From positions 1-42,976 of the IMG/VR virus record IMGVR_UViG_3300009104_000039: a stretch of DNA of 42,976 bases; one strand, written 5' to 3'. Origin of the DNA: a virus. Positions 32,116 through 39,425 of the stretch are shown piece after piece. The notes under the pieces were generated by a model. The model was not told where the DNA came from and made no database searches. It was given only the letters and a program-made list of their open reading frames with translations. The stretch's first letter is position 1; the number at the start of each line of letters is the position of its first letter. A program made the translations under genes and the position numbers.

Positions 32116-32262
32116 TTACTTACCTACACTAAGAAAGTGATCTAAAGTGATTTCTTTGTATGTTTTCGGTTTCTTATGTTCTGGCATTAGAAGCAAGTAC
32201 ACAATTCCACTTATAAAAGCTGATATAAGGAATATTCTGATTAATCCGTATAGAGTATCCAT
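32116..32262 (-). CDS. 48-residue membrane protein in the micro-gene array
   Basis: MDTLYGLIRIFLISAFISGI plus VYLLLM is one long hydrophobic helix, followed by a polar tail (PEHKKPKTYKEITLDHFLSV, GK). An N-terminal anchor with a basic inner segment suggests an N-out single-span protein. The ribosome site is weak. It lies 3 nt from the 29-residue gene before it and 2 nt from the one after. No family is recognised. Confidence 0.52.
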   Translation of the reverse strand: MDTLYGLIRIFLISAFISGIVYLLLMPEHKKPKTYKEITLDHFLSVGK

Positions 32263-32265
32263 GAA

Positions 32266-32355
32266 TCATTTCTCTGTCCATTTCTTACATCTCTTATTTA
32301 CATAGTCGTATTGTTCACAATACCACCAATTTAGTATGTACTTATAGAAATTCAT
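32266..32355 (-). CDS. 29-residue aromatic peptide in the micro-gene array
   Basis: The ATG overlaps the stop of the gene before it (TGATG). The peptide MNFYKYILNWWYCEQYDYVN plus KRCKKWTEK holds four Tyr, three Trp and two Cys in 29 residues and may lie on the membrane surface. It is very short, and its support comes from the coupled junction. Confidence 0.38.
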   Translation of the reverse strand: MNFYKYILNWWYCEQYDYVNKRCKKWTEK

Positions 32356-32528
32356 CAGTTATCCTTCCATATTTTACGCCATTTTTGATCCATGATCTCC
32401 TTATCTGATTCAGTCATTTCATAGTTATCGTCTTGTAATCTCTCCGCTAATCTCTTTAGTGATAGTCCGTTTTCTGTGAGTTCTTCGTCATTTTCCTTTA
32501 AGATAGATTGTAAGAGAGGATAGTTCAT
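32355..32528 (-). CDS. 57-residue helical protein in the micro-gene array
   Basis: The ATG at 32528 is chosen over a GTG at 32537 because TAGGTGG lies upstream and the ATG overlaps the previous stop (ATGA). The protein is acidic and helical (NYPLLQSILKENDEELTENG, LSLKRLAERLQDDNYEMTES, DKEIMDQKWRKIWKDN), with no Cys and no membrane span. It may be a small partner protein. No family is recognised. Confidence 0.56.
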   Translation of the reverse strand: MNYPLLQSILKENDEELTENGLSLKRLAERLQDDNYEMTESDKEIMDQKWRKIWKDN

Positions 32529-32671
32529 GCTAACCACCTAATAAGTCCATATATGATACCAATGATGATACCAATACCCAAAACTCCACCTATCAGTAGT
32601 GTTATTAATCCACCCACGGGAGCCGAGTTACCTAGTAGAAATGGAATTAAAATTAAGTAGGGGTTTATCAT
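32525..32671 (-). CDS. 48-residue two-span membrane protein in the micro-gene array
   Basis: Two hydrophobic segments are separated by a Gly/Pro turn: MINPYLILIPFLLGNSAPVG, then LITLLIGGVLGIGIIIGIIY followed by GLIRWLA. The small hairpin shape and lack of charge fit a holin-like or pore-forming peptide, but no family motif is seen. It is coupled at both ends (TAATG before, ATGA after), which strongly supports it as a gene. Confidence 0.56.
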   Translation of the reverse strand: MINPYLILIPFLLGNSAPVGGLITLLIGGVLGIGIIIGIIYGLIRWLA

Positions 32672-32961
32672 TATTTCACCTTCCTTTTAGTAGTCTTACG
32701 TTTTGTTGTTGTTCGTTTTTTCGTTTTCTTCTTTACAGGAACAGGTGAGGAATCTTTACGTTTCTTACGTTTTAGTGATTCCTCAGCCTGTTTTGAGAAA
32801 GTGTAGTCTTTGGGTTCTATATCTTCTCCCTGCCAATGGTCGTGTCCTAGTTTCCTAAAGGCCTTAGACCAGTAAGAACGCATTTCACCCATATTTTGAT
32901 AAGTGTATCTCACCCATACTACGAAAAATATTAATATTACTAGAACTCCGAGGATTTCCAT
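32671..32961 (-). CDS. Membrane-anchored protein with very basic tail (96 aa)
   Basis: The N-terminal span MEILGVLVILIFFVVWVRYT is followed by a helical middle (QNMGEMRSYWSKAFRKLGHD) and a tail that is almost only Lys, Arg and Thr (KKKTKKRTTTKRKTTKRKVK). The basic tail should lie in the cytoplasm and could bind nucleic acid, suggesting tethering of DNA or ribosomes to the membrane. Starts and stops are coupled by TAATG at both ends. No family is recognised. Confidence 0.62.
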   Translation of the reverse strand: MEILGVLVILIFFVVWVRYTYQNMGEMRSYWSKAFRKLGHDHWQGEDIEPKDYTFSKQAEESLKRKKRKDSSPVPVKKKTKKRTTTKRKTTKRKVK

Positions 32962-33128
32962 TATTTCTCCTTAACTACTTCTTTTGTAGTTGTTTTAGGT
33001 GTCGGGGTATCATCTCCGAACCAATGGTAAGGATCGAATGTGAATAGTACTGCCGCGATTATGACGATTATTCCTAGTACGTTTATATGTGTTCCGTCAG
33101 GTTTCCAGCCAACCGGTTTGATGTCCAT
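32961..33128 (-). CDS. 55-residue single-span membrane protein
   Basis: The ATG at 33128 is used because AAGGAG precedes it; a longer frame from 33173 lacks a site and runs into the gene before. It has a short polar head (MDIKPVGWKPDGTHIN), one span (VLGIIVIIAAVLFTF) and a polar tail after DPYHWFGDD. It ends on TAATG with the next gene. The function is unknown; it is part of the micro-gene array. Confidence 0.56.
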   Translation of the reverse strand: MDIKPVGWKPDGTHINVLGIIVIIAAVLFTFDPYHWFGDDTPTPKTTTKEVVKEK

Positions 33129-33130
33129 TT

Positions 33131-33289
33131 TTACTTTACTCCTTCTTGTGTTAATTGATCTTCCTTCTCCCATATCATGTATTTATCTTTTCTAGGGTTT
33201 TGAGATAGTGATTTAGGGAAATATCCTGCTCCTTCTATGAATATATAGTCGTCTTTGAGGACTTCAGGTAGCTCTTTAGTCGAATCCAT
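33131..33289 (-). CDS. 52-residue protein in the micro-gene array
   Basis: ATG at 33289 with AGAGGA 6 nt upstream. The sequence MDSTKELPEVLKDDYIFIEG, AGYFPKSLSQNPRKDKYMIW, EKEDQLTQEGVK predicts a small soluble fold. It starts 14 nt inside the end of the preceding gene and supplies the ribosome site of the next gene at its own end (GAAGGAGTAAAG). No family is recognised. Confidence 0.56.
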   Translation of the reverse strand: MDSTKELPEVLKDDYIFIEGAGYFPKSLSQNPRKDKYMIWEKEDQLTQEGVK

Positions 33290-33497
33290 GATTGTCCTCT
33301 ATCTTGTTTAATGTACGTCTTATTTGAATAGTGAGATCGTCTAGTACTTTAATAGACTTTAGAAGATCATCTCGTTCTGTTGTCATACTATTGAGTTTGG
33401 CACGGAGTTGTTCTATCTGTGACTCAAGTATGACGCAACGCGTATGTAGTTGTGAGTCCTGAGGATGATTAGGGTCATAACCGGATTCATATGCCAT
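33276..33497 (-). CDS. Coiled-coil protein, first gene of the micro-gene array (73 aa)
   Basis: The ATG at 33497 is chosen over an in-frame GTG at 33506. After a short polar head (MAYESGYDPNHPQDSQLHTR), residues ~20-70 form one long heptad-patterned helix (CVILESQIEQLRAKLNSMTT, RDDLLKSIKVLDDLTIQIRR). Dimerisation is likely. The first 48 nt upstream are non-coding. The function is unknown; a scaffold or regulator is possible. Confidence 0.6.
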   Translation of the reverse strand: MAYESGYDPNHPQDSQLHTRCVILESQIEQLRAKLNSMTTERDDLLKSIKVLDDLTIQIRRTLNKIEDNHGFD

Positions 33498-33554
33498 TGT
33501 GTTCACCGTGGTTGAGGTTGTCCAGCGTAGAAAGACTGGGAAAATATGTGAGAC

Positions 33555-33767
33555 TTATTTCAATTTTTTAACATCATTCTCAACACCTTCCATAGCTTTG
33601 ATTAGTTCTTCACCCATTTGTTGTTGTGTAGTAGGTCTATCTTTTTTATATTCTCTAATGATCTTGGCAATATCTTCCCGTGCTTGTTGTACTCGTTCAT
33701 CATTAACATTGGGATTCATAATGTGATTATCTACTATCAATAATTCTGTAAATTGGTAAAAATTCAT
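33555..33767 (-). CDS. 70-residue helical protein after the PAAR gene
   Basis: The ATG at 33767 has AAGGAG upstream, so the longer frame from 33833, which runs into the PAAR gene, is rejected. The sequence MNFYQFTELLIVDNHIMNPN, DERVQQAREDIAKIIREYKK, EELIKAMEGVENDVKKLK is helical and charged. It lies 18 nt after the PAAR-tip gene, at the end of the hub operon, and could be a chaperone for the tip or an unrelated small protein. Confidence 0.6.
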   Translation of the reverse strand: MNFYQFTELLIVDNHIMNPNVNDERVQQAREDIAKIIREYKKDRPTTQQQMGEELIKAMEGVENDVKKLK

Positions 33768-33784
33768 GTTTATCTCCTTATTAT

Positions 33785-34078
33785 TTAAAATCCAATCAAT
33801 ACATTTGGAGAGCCTTGGGCAACAAATGTACAACCTGCGATATAATCTCCTACTGAACCCGCTCCTCTAAAATTTACTCTTACAGTAAAAGCCCCTAGTG
33901 CAATAGGTGCTTTATGTAAACAACAAACAATACCACATTGTTTCAAATGAAATTGATTAAAATGACCTTGACAAGACCAAGGCCTAAAATTAACCCATAC
34001 ATTAGGTGAAGCCCCCCAGCGAAATGGTGGGGAGCAATGTACCATGTCTGCATCTCCAATTCTGCAAGCTGGAAACAT
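33785..34078 (-). CDS. PAAR-repeat tail spike tip protein (gp5.4-like)
   Basis: 97 residues, about the size of T4 gp5.4. It shows PAAR features: RIGDADMVHC at the N-terminus, a central set of His/Cys (C36, H39, H44, C48, H55) and a closing strand pair GSVGDYIAGCTFVAQGSPNV followed by LIGF. PAAR proteins form a metal-stabilised cone on the gp5 beta-helix and sharpen the membrane-piercing spike. The position shortly downstream of gp5 in the same late unit supports this. AGGAG precedes the ATG. Confidence 0.82.
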   Translation of the reverse strand: MFPACRIGDADMVHCSPPFRWGASPNVWVNFRPWSCQGHFNQFHLKQCGIVCCLHKAPIALGAFTVRVNFRGAGSVGDYIAGCTFVAQGSPNVLIGF

Positions 34079-34088
34079 ATTTATCTCC

Positions 34089-35069
34089 TTATTCTATTGT
34101 ACCGTCGTCTATCTGTTGAATAATACTTTTAATGGCCGTACTACCAAAAACATCTGTGTACATAAATTTATAATAATCATCTCGGAAATGACTTGATATA
34201 TTCATAGCAAATATATACTTTTCCAGTAAAGCAGTAGCTGCATTAAACTCATTCGTATCATCCGTGATATGTGTCTGAAAATTTGCTTGATGAGAAACTA
34301 CTAAAGCCGTGTATGGAGTTACCGTACCTGTTACAGCATTAATATCATTAATGATTGTTGAAGGTGATTCGTTGAACGGATTTGCTTGTACTCTAGTTAA
34401 TACACCCAAACTGGCATATGTCGTAGGTATAGGATCCGTATCTACATGAGCTTTAGCTGCAGCAATAGTATCATCTGCTGTAAACAAGGTACCGAATAGA
34501 AGAACTAGATAATTAATAAAAGTTTCACCAAATCGGTCTCTCAAATCTGTTATTGACATAACCGTTCCCATGAGGCCAAATAAATTAGGTTTTTCAATAG
34601 TACCTGGCACATCAAATCTTATTCCAGAGAGTAAATCCATATGGAGTTTGAAATTATCTACATCTACCGTACTGACAAATCCCTTTAAATTATTCATTGC
34701 TGTAATACAAGCTTGTGCAGCAGCTTCATAAGCAACAGCGGCACTATGTATAGCTTGCATATCAGAAAAAGTACCCCCTCCTGCAGTAAAACTTGCAGGC
34801 AAATTAAGAGAATTGGCAGCAAAGAAGGCTAATGTATTAGGTGATGATGCAAAACCTATTTCTGCAGCTGCAGTACCCCTATCTGAATTTAAAGCAGCGA
34901 TTACAGTATCCATACGAGTAGTCATGGCAGTAATAGGTGCCTGTAACTTATTCTCGTAAGCAGTACCTGCTGTTATAAGAGCAACAATCTGTTTTTCACT
35001 TTCCTTAGCTGAATCTGTTATCAACTCATGGAAAGTGGGTGTTAATCCTGGTGTAAATGTTATGGCCAT
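34089..35069 (-). CDS. Unknown virion protein of the hub operon (326 aa)
   Basis: The sequence is mostly helical and Ala/Thr-rich (FTPGLTPTFHELITDSAKES, EKQIVALITAGTAYENKLQA, AVAYEAAAQACITAMNNLKG), with no signal sequence and no clear membrane span. It lies between the PAAR tip gene and another unknown gene in the central spike operon, where other marine T4-like phages also carry unassigned genes. A role on the central hub, or as a spike-associated cargo or tape-measure-like factor, is conceivable. No family is recognised. Confidence 0.6.
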   Translation of the reverse strand: MAITFTPGLTPTFHELITDSAKESEKQIVALITAGTAYENKLQAPITAMTTRMDTVIAALNSDRGTAAAEIGFASSPNTLAFFAANSLNLPASFTAGGGTFSDMQAIHSAAVAYEAAAQACITAMNNLKGFVSTVDVDNFKLHMDLLSGIRFDVPGTIEKPNLFGLMGTVMSITDLRDRFGETFINYLVLLFGTLFTADDTIAAAKAHVDTDPIPTTYASLGVLTRVQANPFNESPSTIINDINAVTGTVTPYTALVVSHQANFQTHITDDTNEFNAATALLEKYIFAMNISSHFRDDYYKFMYTDVFGSTAIKSIIQQIDDGTIE

Positions 35070-35078
35070 AATATCTCC

Positions 35079-35954
35079 TTAGATTTCATCTCCGAACTCA
35101 TCAAATACTATTTCATCATCTCCATCTTCATCAAATAAAGTTGATGAAATAAAATCACCTGCTTCATCAAGAGACTCTGATATTCCATTTGCAATATCAT
35201 CTATTAAACTTTGTTTCTCTCTTACTATCATTTCTCCTGTTGAAGTAACCCTAATAGCAGCACCTAATCCACCACCTGAAGCTACGATATTAGTTTGTAA
35301 CAGACTTCTTGCTTCACCCAAATTTGTAGGTAATATAGATGTGATACCTGTTAATGGATCTGAAACAAAACTACTAACTGAACTAAATGATAAATTTCCT
35401 CTTGTAACATTTGAAAAATTACCTAGATTAAATGAAGCTAACTGTGATGTATTCAATCCAAATACAGTTTGTGGAGCAGCGAAACTAAACACTCCTAAAT
35501 TAGGTGAAAAATTAGCTAAAGCTCTTAAATTACCTGAGGCATCTTTAACAACATTAGGTATACCAAAATCTACAAAATTACAAGGATCAAATGTACCACT
35601 AAAGCCAAGTGCTGAATTGGCCAGATTAGTTAAATCAATATTTGCATAACCTGCTAGTCCTGTTATATCTCCAAAATCTTCTAATATTCCTGTAAGAGTA
35701 CCAACACCTGCATTAACAAAATTAGAAAATTGATCTCTTAAACCCGTTAAAGTAGAACCCAAAGGAATTGCAGGTAAAACAAAATTCATCAATCCCTGTA
35801 TTGATGTTAGCTGTGGAATTAATTGAGCAGCGGTTGCCGCGATTCCAACAATAGGAACCCCTGTCAATCCAGCAAGAGCCCTAAAAGCTGTTGCACTTGC
35901 TTGAAATTGTACACCTAAATTACTTACATTTACACTTATACCACAACTTGCCAT
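35079..35954 (-). CDS. Unknown hydrophobic virion protein of the hub operon (291 aa)
   Basis: It begins MASCGISVNVSNLGVQFQAS and has long weakly hydrophobic stretches (GLTGVPIVGIAATAAQLIPQ, MNFVLPAIPLGSTLTGL, NFVNAGVGTLTGILEDFG), then Asn/Phe-rich segments (ANFSPNLGVFSFAAPQTVFG). The C-terminus is acidic (DEDGDDEIVFDEFGDEI). The hydrophobic parts could contact membrane during injection. It lies 10 nt after the gp5 gene end. No family is recognised; a virion component is inferred from the operon. Confidence 0.58.
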   Translation of the reverse strand: MASCGISVNVSNLGVQFQASATAFRALAGLTGVPIVGIAATAAQLIPQLTSIQGLMNFVLPAIPLGSTLTGLRDQFSNFVNAGVGTLTGILEDFGDITGLAGYANIDLTNLANSALGFSGTFDPCNFVDFGIPNVVKDASGNLRALANFSPNLGVFSFAAPQTVFGLNTSQLASFNLGNFSNVTRGNLSFSSVSSFVSDPLTGITSILPTNLGEARSLLQTNIVASGGGLGAAIRVTSTGEMIVREKQSLIDDIANGISESLDEAGDFISSTLFDEDGDDEIVFDEFGDEI

Positions 35955-35964
35955 ATCGTAATCC

Positions 35965-37404
35965 TTAGTTCAAAAGTATTAACGGCGCTCTTACTGAGAA
36001 TATACCGCCTACTAAATGAGATTCAGCTAAACCTGTAACAAAAGTCGATGCAAGAGTAACATTTAAATTATATGTACTCTGTGATGTTTGTATCATAGGA
36101 CCTGTAGAATACGCCTGCCAAGTTAAACCGGCATACTGATTGATAATACCTGCCGTGGCGAGACTCAAAGTTCCCAATGAATTTATGTCCATTGTTGTAG
36201 CTGCAAAATACCTAGAACCTAAAGTACTCGCTTGAGTAATATCGGCTAAAGAATAAAGATCATAACTACCCGTAACAATAGTTGTGTCCGTACCACTAAT
36301 TTTTATTTCTTCATTTCCACCTATTGTCAAGAAATCATTTGAACCAACAGATAAAGAATGTGAACCATTAACAACTTCCGTACTATCTGTTCCAACTGAT
36401 TTAACATCATTACCAGCAATCTTTGTTCTCATATCACCATGAACATTTAAATGGTAGTTACCCAAAACTTCATGCACCATTGTTCCTTGTACTTGTAATC
36501 TACAATCACCCATTATAGTTACTTCACAATCACCATTAACAAGTACGCGTTTTTCCTTAGCTACAATCTCGTAATCACTACCAACAACCTTAACAACTTT
36601 TGATCCATCTGGTTGTACTTCTTCAAATGTTCCAGCTTTATGATACCTATGTAATCTCTCTGCACCCGGTGTATCATCCCATTCTTCTACATGACCTGAC
36701 TCAGATTGTCTAACATGATTGTAAGGATATTTTGAAGAAGTTTTACCATAAGGTTCTCCGTCAGGTAATTTACCCGGAGTTAAATACTCAGTTGCACTAT
36801 CTTTTGTTCCCCCATATCTTGGATTAGGTTCATTCCAATAATCAAAATCATAATAATCTCCTTCATTAGCAATAATCAGACTTAGTGCATCTGTACCTTG
36901 TAAATCACCTGCTACAGCTTTAGGTACACCTGTTTGTCTAGTCTTTCTTTTCCATATTAAAGATGCATGATTCTCACCATTCTTTGAACCAACTGGCATT
37001 TTTCCTATACCTCTTGCCAGTCTATTTGTATCTGGTTCATTAAGATGAGTTTGTAGAGGATACAATCCAACAGGATCATTAAACCCTAATTTTGGATCAG
37101 CTGGTTCTTGTGGTCTACCTCCAAAGGTTCCTATAAAAACAGGTTCTTGTGCGTCTTTACCATCCCTAAAAAATCCAAAACACCAAGTACCTCGAACAGG
37201 ACCTATAGGAGTCGTACCAACACCACTCATAGCAGCTGAAGTAATAGGTTGCATAGGTGTAGCCCATGGAAGATCAGCTGTAGGAATAAGTTTTTTATCG
37301 TCTGTATGATAACCGACAATTCTTACTCTACAACGACCCAACTTTAATGGATCATCACGATCTTCAACAACACCTTGCCACCAAACAAATTCACCATATA
37401 TCAT
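35965..37404 (-). CDS. gp5: gp5-like central spike protein without a lysozyme domain
   Basis: 479 residues, versus 575 for T4 gp5. Residues ~1-95 are the OB-fold (FVWWQGVVEDRDDPLKLGRC, RVRIVGYHTD, WCFGFFRDGKDAQEPVFIGT). Residues ~100-235 are a linker where T4 has its lysozyme; no lysozyme motif is visible. Residues ~235-370 form the triple-stranded beta-helix (GHVEEWDDTPGAERLHRYHK, then VNGDCEVTIMGDCRLQVQG, NYHLNVHGDMRTKIAGN). It trimerises to puncture the outer membrane under the PAAR tip. Its start overlaps the stop of the hub gene before it by 4 nt. Confidence 0.87.
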   Translation of the reverse strand: MIYGEFVWWQGVVEDRDDPLKLGRCRVRIVGYHTDDKKLIPTADLPWATPMQPITSAAMSGVGTTPIGPVRGTWCFGFFRDGKDAQEPVFIGTFGGRPQEPADPKLGFNDPVGLYPLQTHLNEPDTNRLARGIGKMPVGSKNGENHASLIWKRKTRQTGVPKAVAGDLQGTDALSLIIANEGDYYDFDYWNEPNPRYGGTKDSATEYLTPGKLPDGEPYGKTSSKYPYNHVRQSESGHVEEWDDTPGAERLHRYHKAGTFEEVQPDGSKVVKVVGSDYEIVAKEKRVLVNGDCEVTIMGDCRLQVQGTMVHEVLGNYHLNVHGDMRTKIAGNDVKSVGTDSTEVVNGSHSLSVGSNDFLTIGGNEEIKISGTDTTIVTGSYDLYSLADITQASTLGSRYFAATTMDINSLGTLSLATAGIINQYAGLTWQAYSTGPMIQTSQSTYNLNVTLASTFVTGLAESHLVGGIFSVRAPLILLN

Positions 37405-38843
37405 CTTCGAGTCCCCGCTGTTTCTTTCAAAGCTTTTAAATGTCCAACATCTGGTGCTGGTTTTTCTAAACCATCTTTTCTCATTTCAATAACCATTTTA
37501 TATTCTGCGTTACCTTTATTTAAACTAATAACATGACGAATTTTTGTAACTAAAAATCTACCTGATAAAACTTCATCTATAGGATCACCTGATCCTACAT
37601 AACCTTGTGCGGCACGAATTAAAACCTCGACTATCATTCCCAAACGTATAAAAGATTTTCCTCCACATTCTACCTCTAAAACAGTTCCATTCATTTGTTG
37701 CATATGTTGCGCTCTTTGTAATTTCCAATCCTCAACTCTATTATCATAAGGAATTGTGGGACCGATCAATTTTGGACTTCTTGCTCCAAGCAAATCTTTA
37801 TGTTTTGGATAAAATGAAATATCACTATCATACAAAGCAGAAGTACGAGTATCTTCTGGATCAAACTTAAACTGAAAACCTTTAGCAAAAGGTCCTAATG
37901 AAACATTTGTTTCTGAAGCTCGAAAATCTTGTTCTGAATTATTATATGGTGGAAATTGACCACAATGATTTATATGAAACCATTGATTATATCCATCATA
38001 ATGATACATTCTAAGTTTTTTTGTAACTATATCATGTGTTAATAACTTTGATGCATACTGACCTTGATTAATATTTTCAACTCTTTTAAATTGATTCACT
38101 ATCGTAATACTATCTGCTTTCACAACATTTTCATTGGCTAAAGATTCAATCTTATGAATATCTTGATCTCTTGGAGCAGTAAGAAAAGTTAATACAGGTT
38201 CTGCACTCATTAATCTATGTAAAGATTTAAAATATGTATCTTGCATTGTCTGAAAATATAAAAAATTTACAGCATTAGCATCATTAGCAATAGTTCTTCT
38301 ACATAAAAAATTTATAGCTTGAAAAGGACTCCAATTCGGAATAACACAAGGTTCAATTTTATTTGTCTTTTCTGTGATAAGAATATTACCATCGTCTAAA
38401 TGATTATCATAAATATCTTCAACAATCTCAGAAGCAGATTTATTTTTGTATGATTTACTAACACGACTACAAATATTATTCATGTACTGTTCAGAAACTA
38501 ACTCAAGTACAAATCTTTGACTCTGTGGACTTCTATAATCTCTATCGTGAATACGGGTAACATGAAAATACATAGGATCAATTGCAGCTTCATCAATATC
38601 TTTAGCAGTAGGTGTGTATATTGTAATATCAAGACGTTCTTCACCAAGAATGGGTAATTTATTAGGTAAGTCCCATGCATCGACAAGAACCAATGTACCT
38701 TTCATTGTCTTATCAAAAATATTTTCGTAAATATTTAGTTCTTCAAGATGAGGTGTTAAATCGTAACCTTTATCAAAATTAGCTGAATAAATTAAAATTT
38801 TCTCAATATCAACATCAGTTACACTTTGTTGTAATTGTGCCAT
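37401..38843 (-). CDS. Baseplate hub protein, gp27-like
   Basis: 480 residues. The start (DVDIEKILIYSANFDKGYDL, TPHLEELNIYENIFDKTMKG) and middle (RVSKSYKNKSASEIVEDIYD, WSPFQAINFLCRRTIA) follow the hub proteins encoded directly before gp5 in T4-like phages. In T4 the gp27 trimer joins the tail tube to gp5. The tail (GRFLVTKIRHVISLNKGNAE, YKMVIEMRKDGL) is typical of such hub and VgrG-like proteins. The link to gp27 rests on location and pattern; direct identity cannot be checked here. Confidence 0.75.
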   Translation of the reverse strand: MAQLQQSVTDVDIEKILIYSANFDKGYDLTPHLEELNIYENIFDKTMKGTLVLVDAWDLPNKLPILGEERLDITIYTPTAKDIDEAAIDPMYFHVTRIHDRDYRSPQSQRFVLELVSEQYMNNICSRVSKSYKNKSASEIVEDIYDNHLDDGNILITEKTNKIEPCVIPNWSPFQAINFLCRRTIANDANAVNFLYFQTMQDTYFKSLHRLMSAEPVLTFLTAPRDQDIHKIESLANENVVKADSITIVNQFKRVENINQGQYASKLLTHDIVTKKLRMYHYDGYNQWFHINHCGQFPPYNNSEQDFRASETNVSLGPFAKGFQFKFDPEDTRTSALYDSDISFYPKHKDLLGARSPKLIGPTIPYDNRVEDWKLQRAQHMQQMNGTVLEVECGGKSFIRLGMIVEVLIRAAQGYVGSGDPIDEVLSGRFLVTKIRHVISLNKGNAEYKMVIEMRKDGLEKPAPDVGHLKALKETAGTRR

Positions 38844-38855
38844 ACTAAATCCTTT

Positions 38856-39425
38856 TTAAAGTCCAATTTGCCGCGCGAAAGAAGGTACTAATAATTCTTT
38901 AAATTCTTTTACAACCGCAGGTACATATTGTGGTTGAAGAATATTAATAGGTCTTAATGCATCATTTAATCTTTCTTCATATAAAAAATTACTTACAATG
39001 GTTGCACCTGGTGCATTTGAATCAACTTCATGTTTATCTGCGTTTTCAAAATGATGTTTCTCATTTTCATTACCAGCTCCGTACTTTTTCGTAATAAATT
39101 TATTTAGATCAAACTGTGTTAAAGGAAAATCATAATAAGGATTTGATATTGAAACTCCATTTGCATATGCAATAATCCAATGTAGTTCTGAATCACCATA
39201 ATATTCATATGCTAAAGTATCTAATCTTTCTCCATCTTGTATAATATGTTTTTGAAAATATCCTGTAGCTTGTAACAAATCTTGTTGACTTGTATCAGGA
39301 TTATCAAAAGCACTAGCTTTTAATAAAACTCGTGCCATGATATTTGTAACAATATCGCTTGGTGATCTACTTTCTAAACCACGAACATCATAAAATATTT
39401 TTGGAAAACTAGAAAAATATGCCAT
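38856..39425 (-). CDS. gp53: Baseplate wedge subunit gp53
   Basis: 189 residues, near T4 gp53 (196). The family core is visible: YFSSFPKIFYDVRG at the start, then TGYFQKHIIQDGERLDTLAY and EYYGDSELHWIIAYANGVSI (the LysM-like segment), then NPYYDFPLTQFDLNKFITKK. In T4 it clamps gp6, gp7 and gp25 of neighbouring wedges. The stop-to-start spacing is 12 nt to the hub gene and 0 nt to the upstream gp48 gene. Assignment is confident. Confidence 0.88.
   Translation of the reverse strand: MAYFSSFPKIFYDVRGLESRSPSDIVTNIMARVLLKASAFDNPDTSQQDLLQATGYFQKHIIQDGERLDTLAYEYYGDSELHWIIAYANGVSISNPYYDFPLTQFDLNKFITKKYGAGNENEKHHFENADKHEVDSNAPGATIVSNFLYEERLNDALRPINILQPQYVPAVVKEFKELLVPSFARQIGL

Noticed and set aside
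33768-33833. Longer N-terminus for the 70-residue gene
   Set aside because: It would run into the PAAR gene and has no ribosome site, whereas the ATG at 33767 follows AAGGAG.
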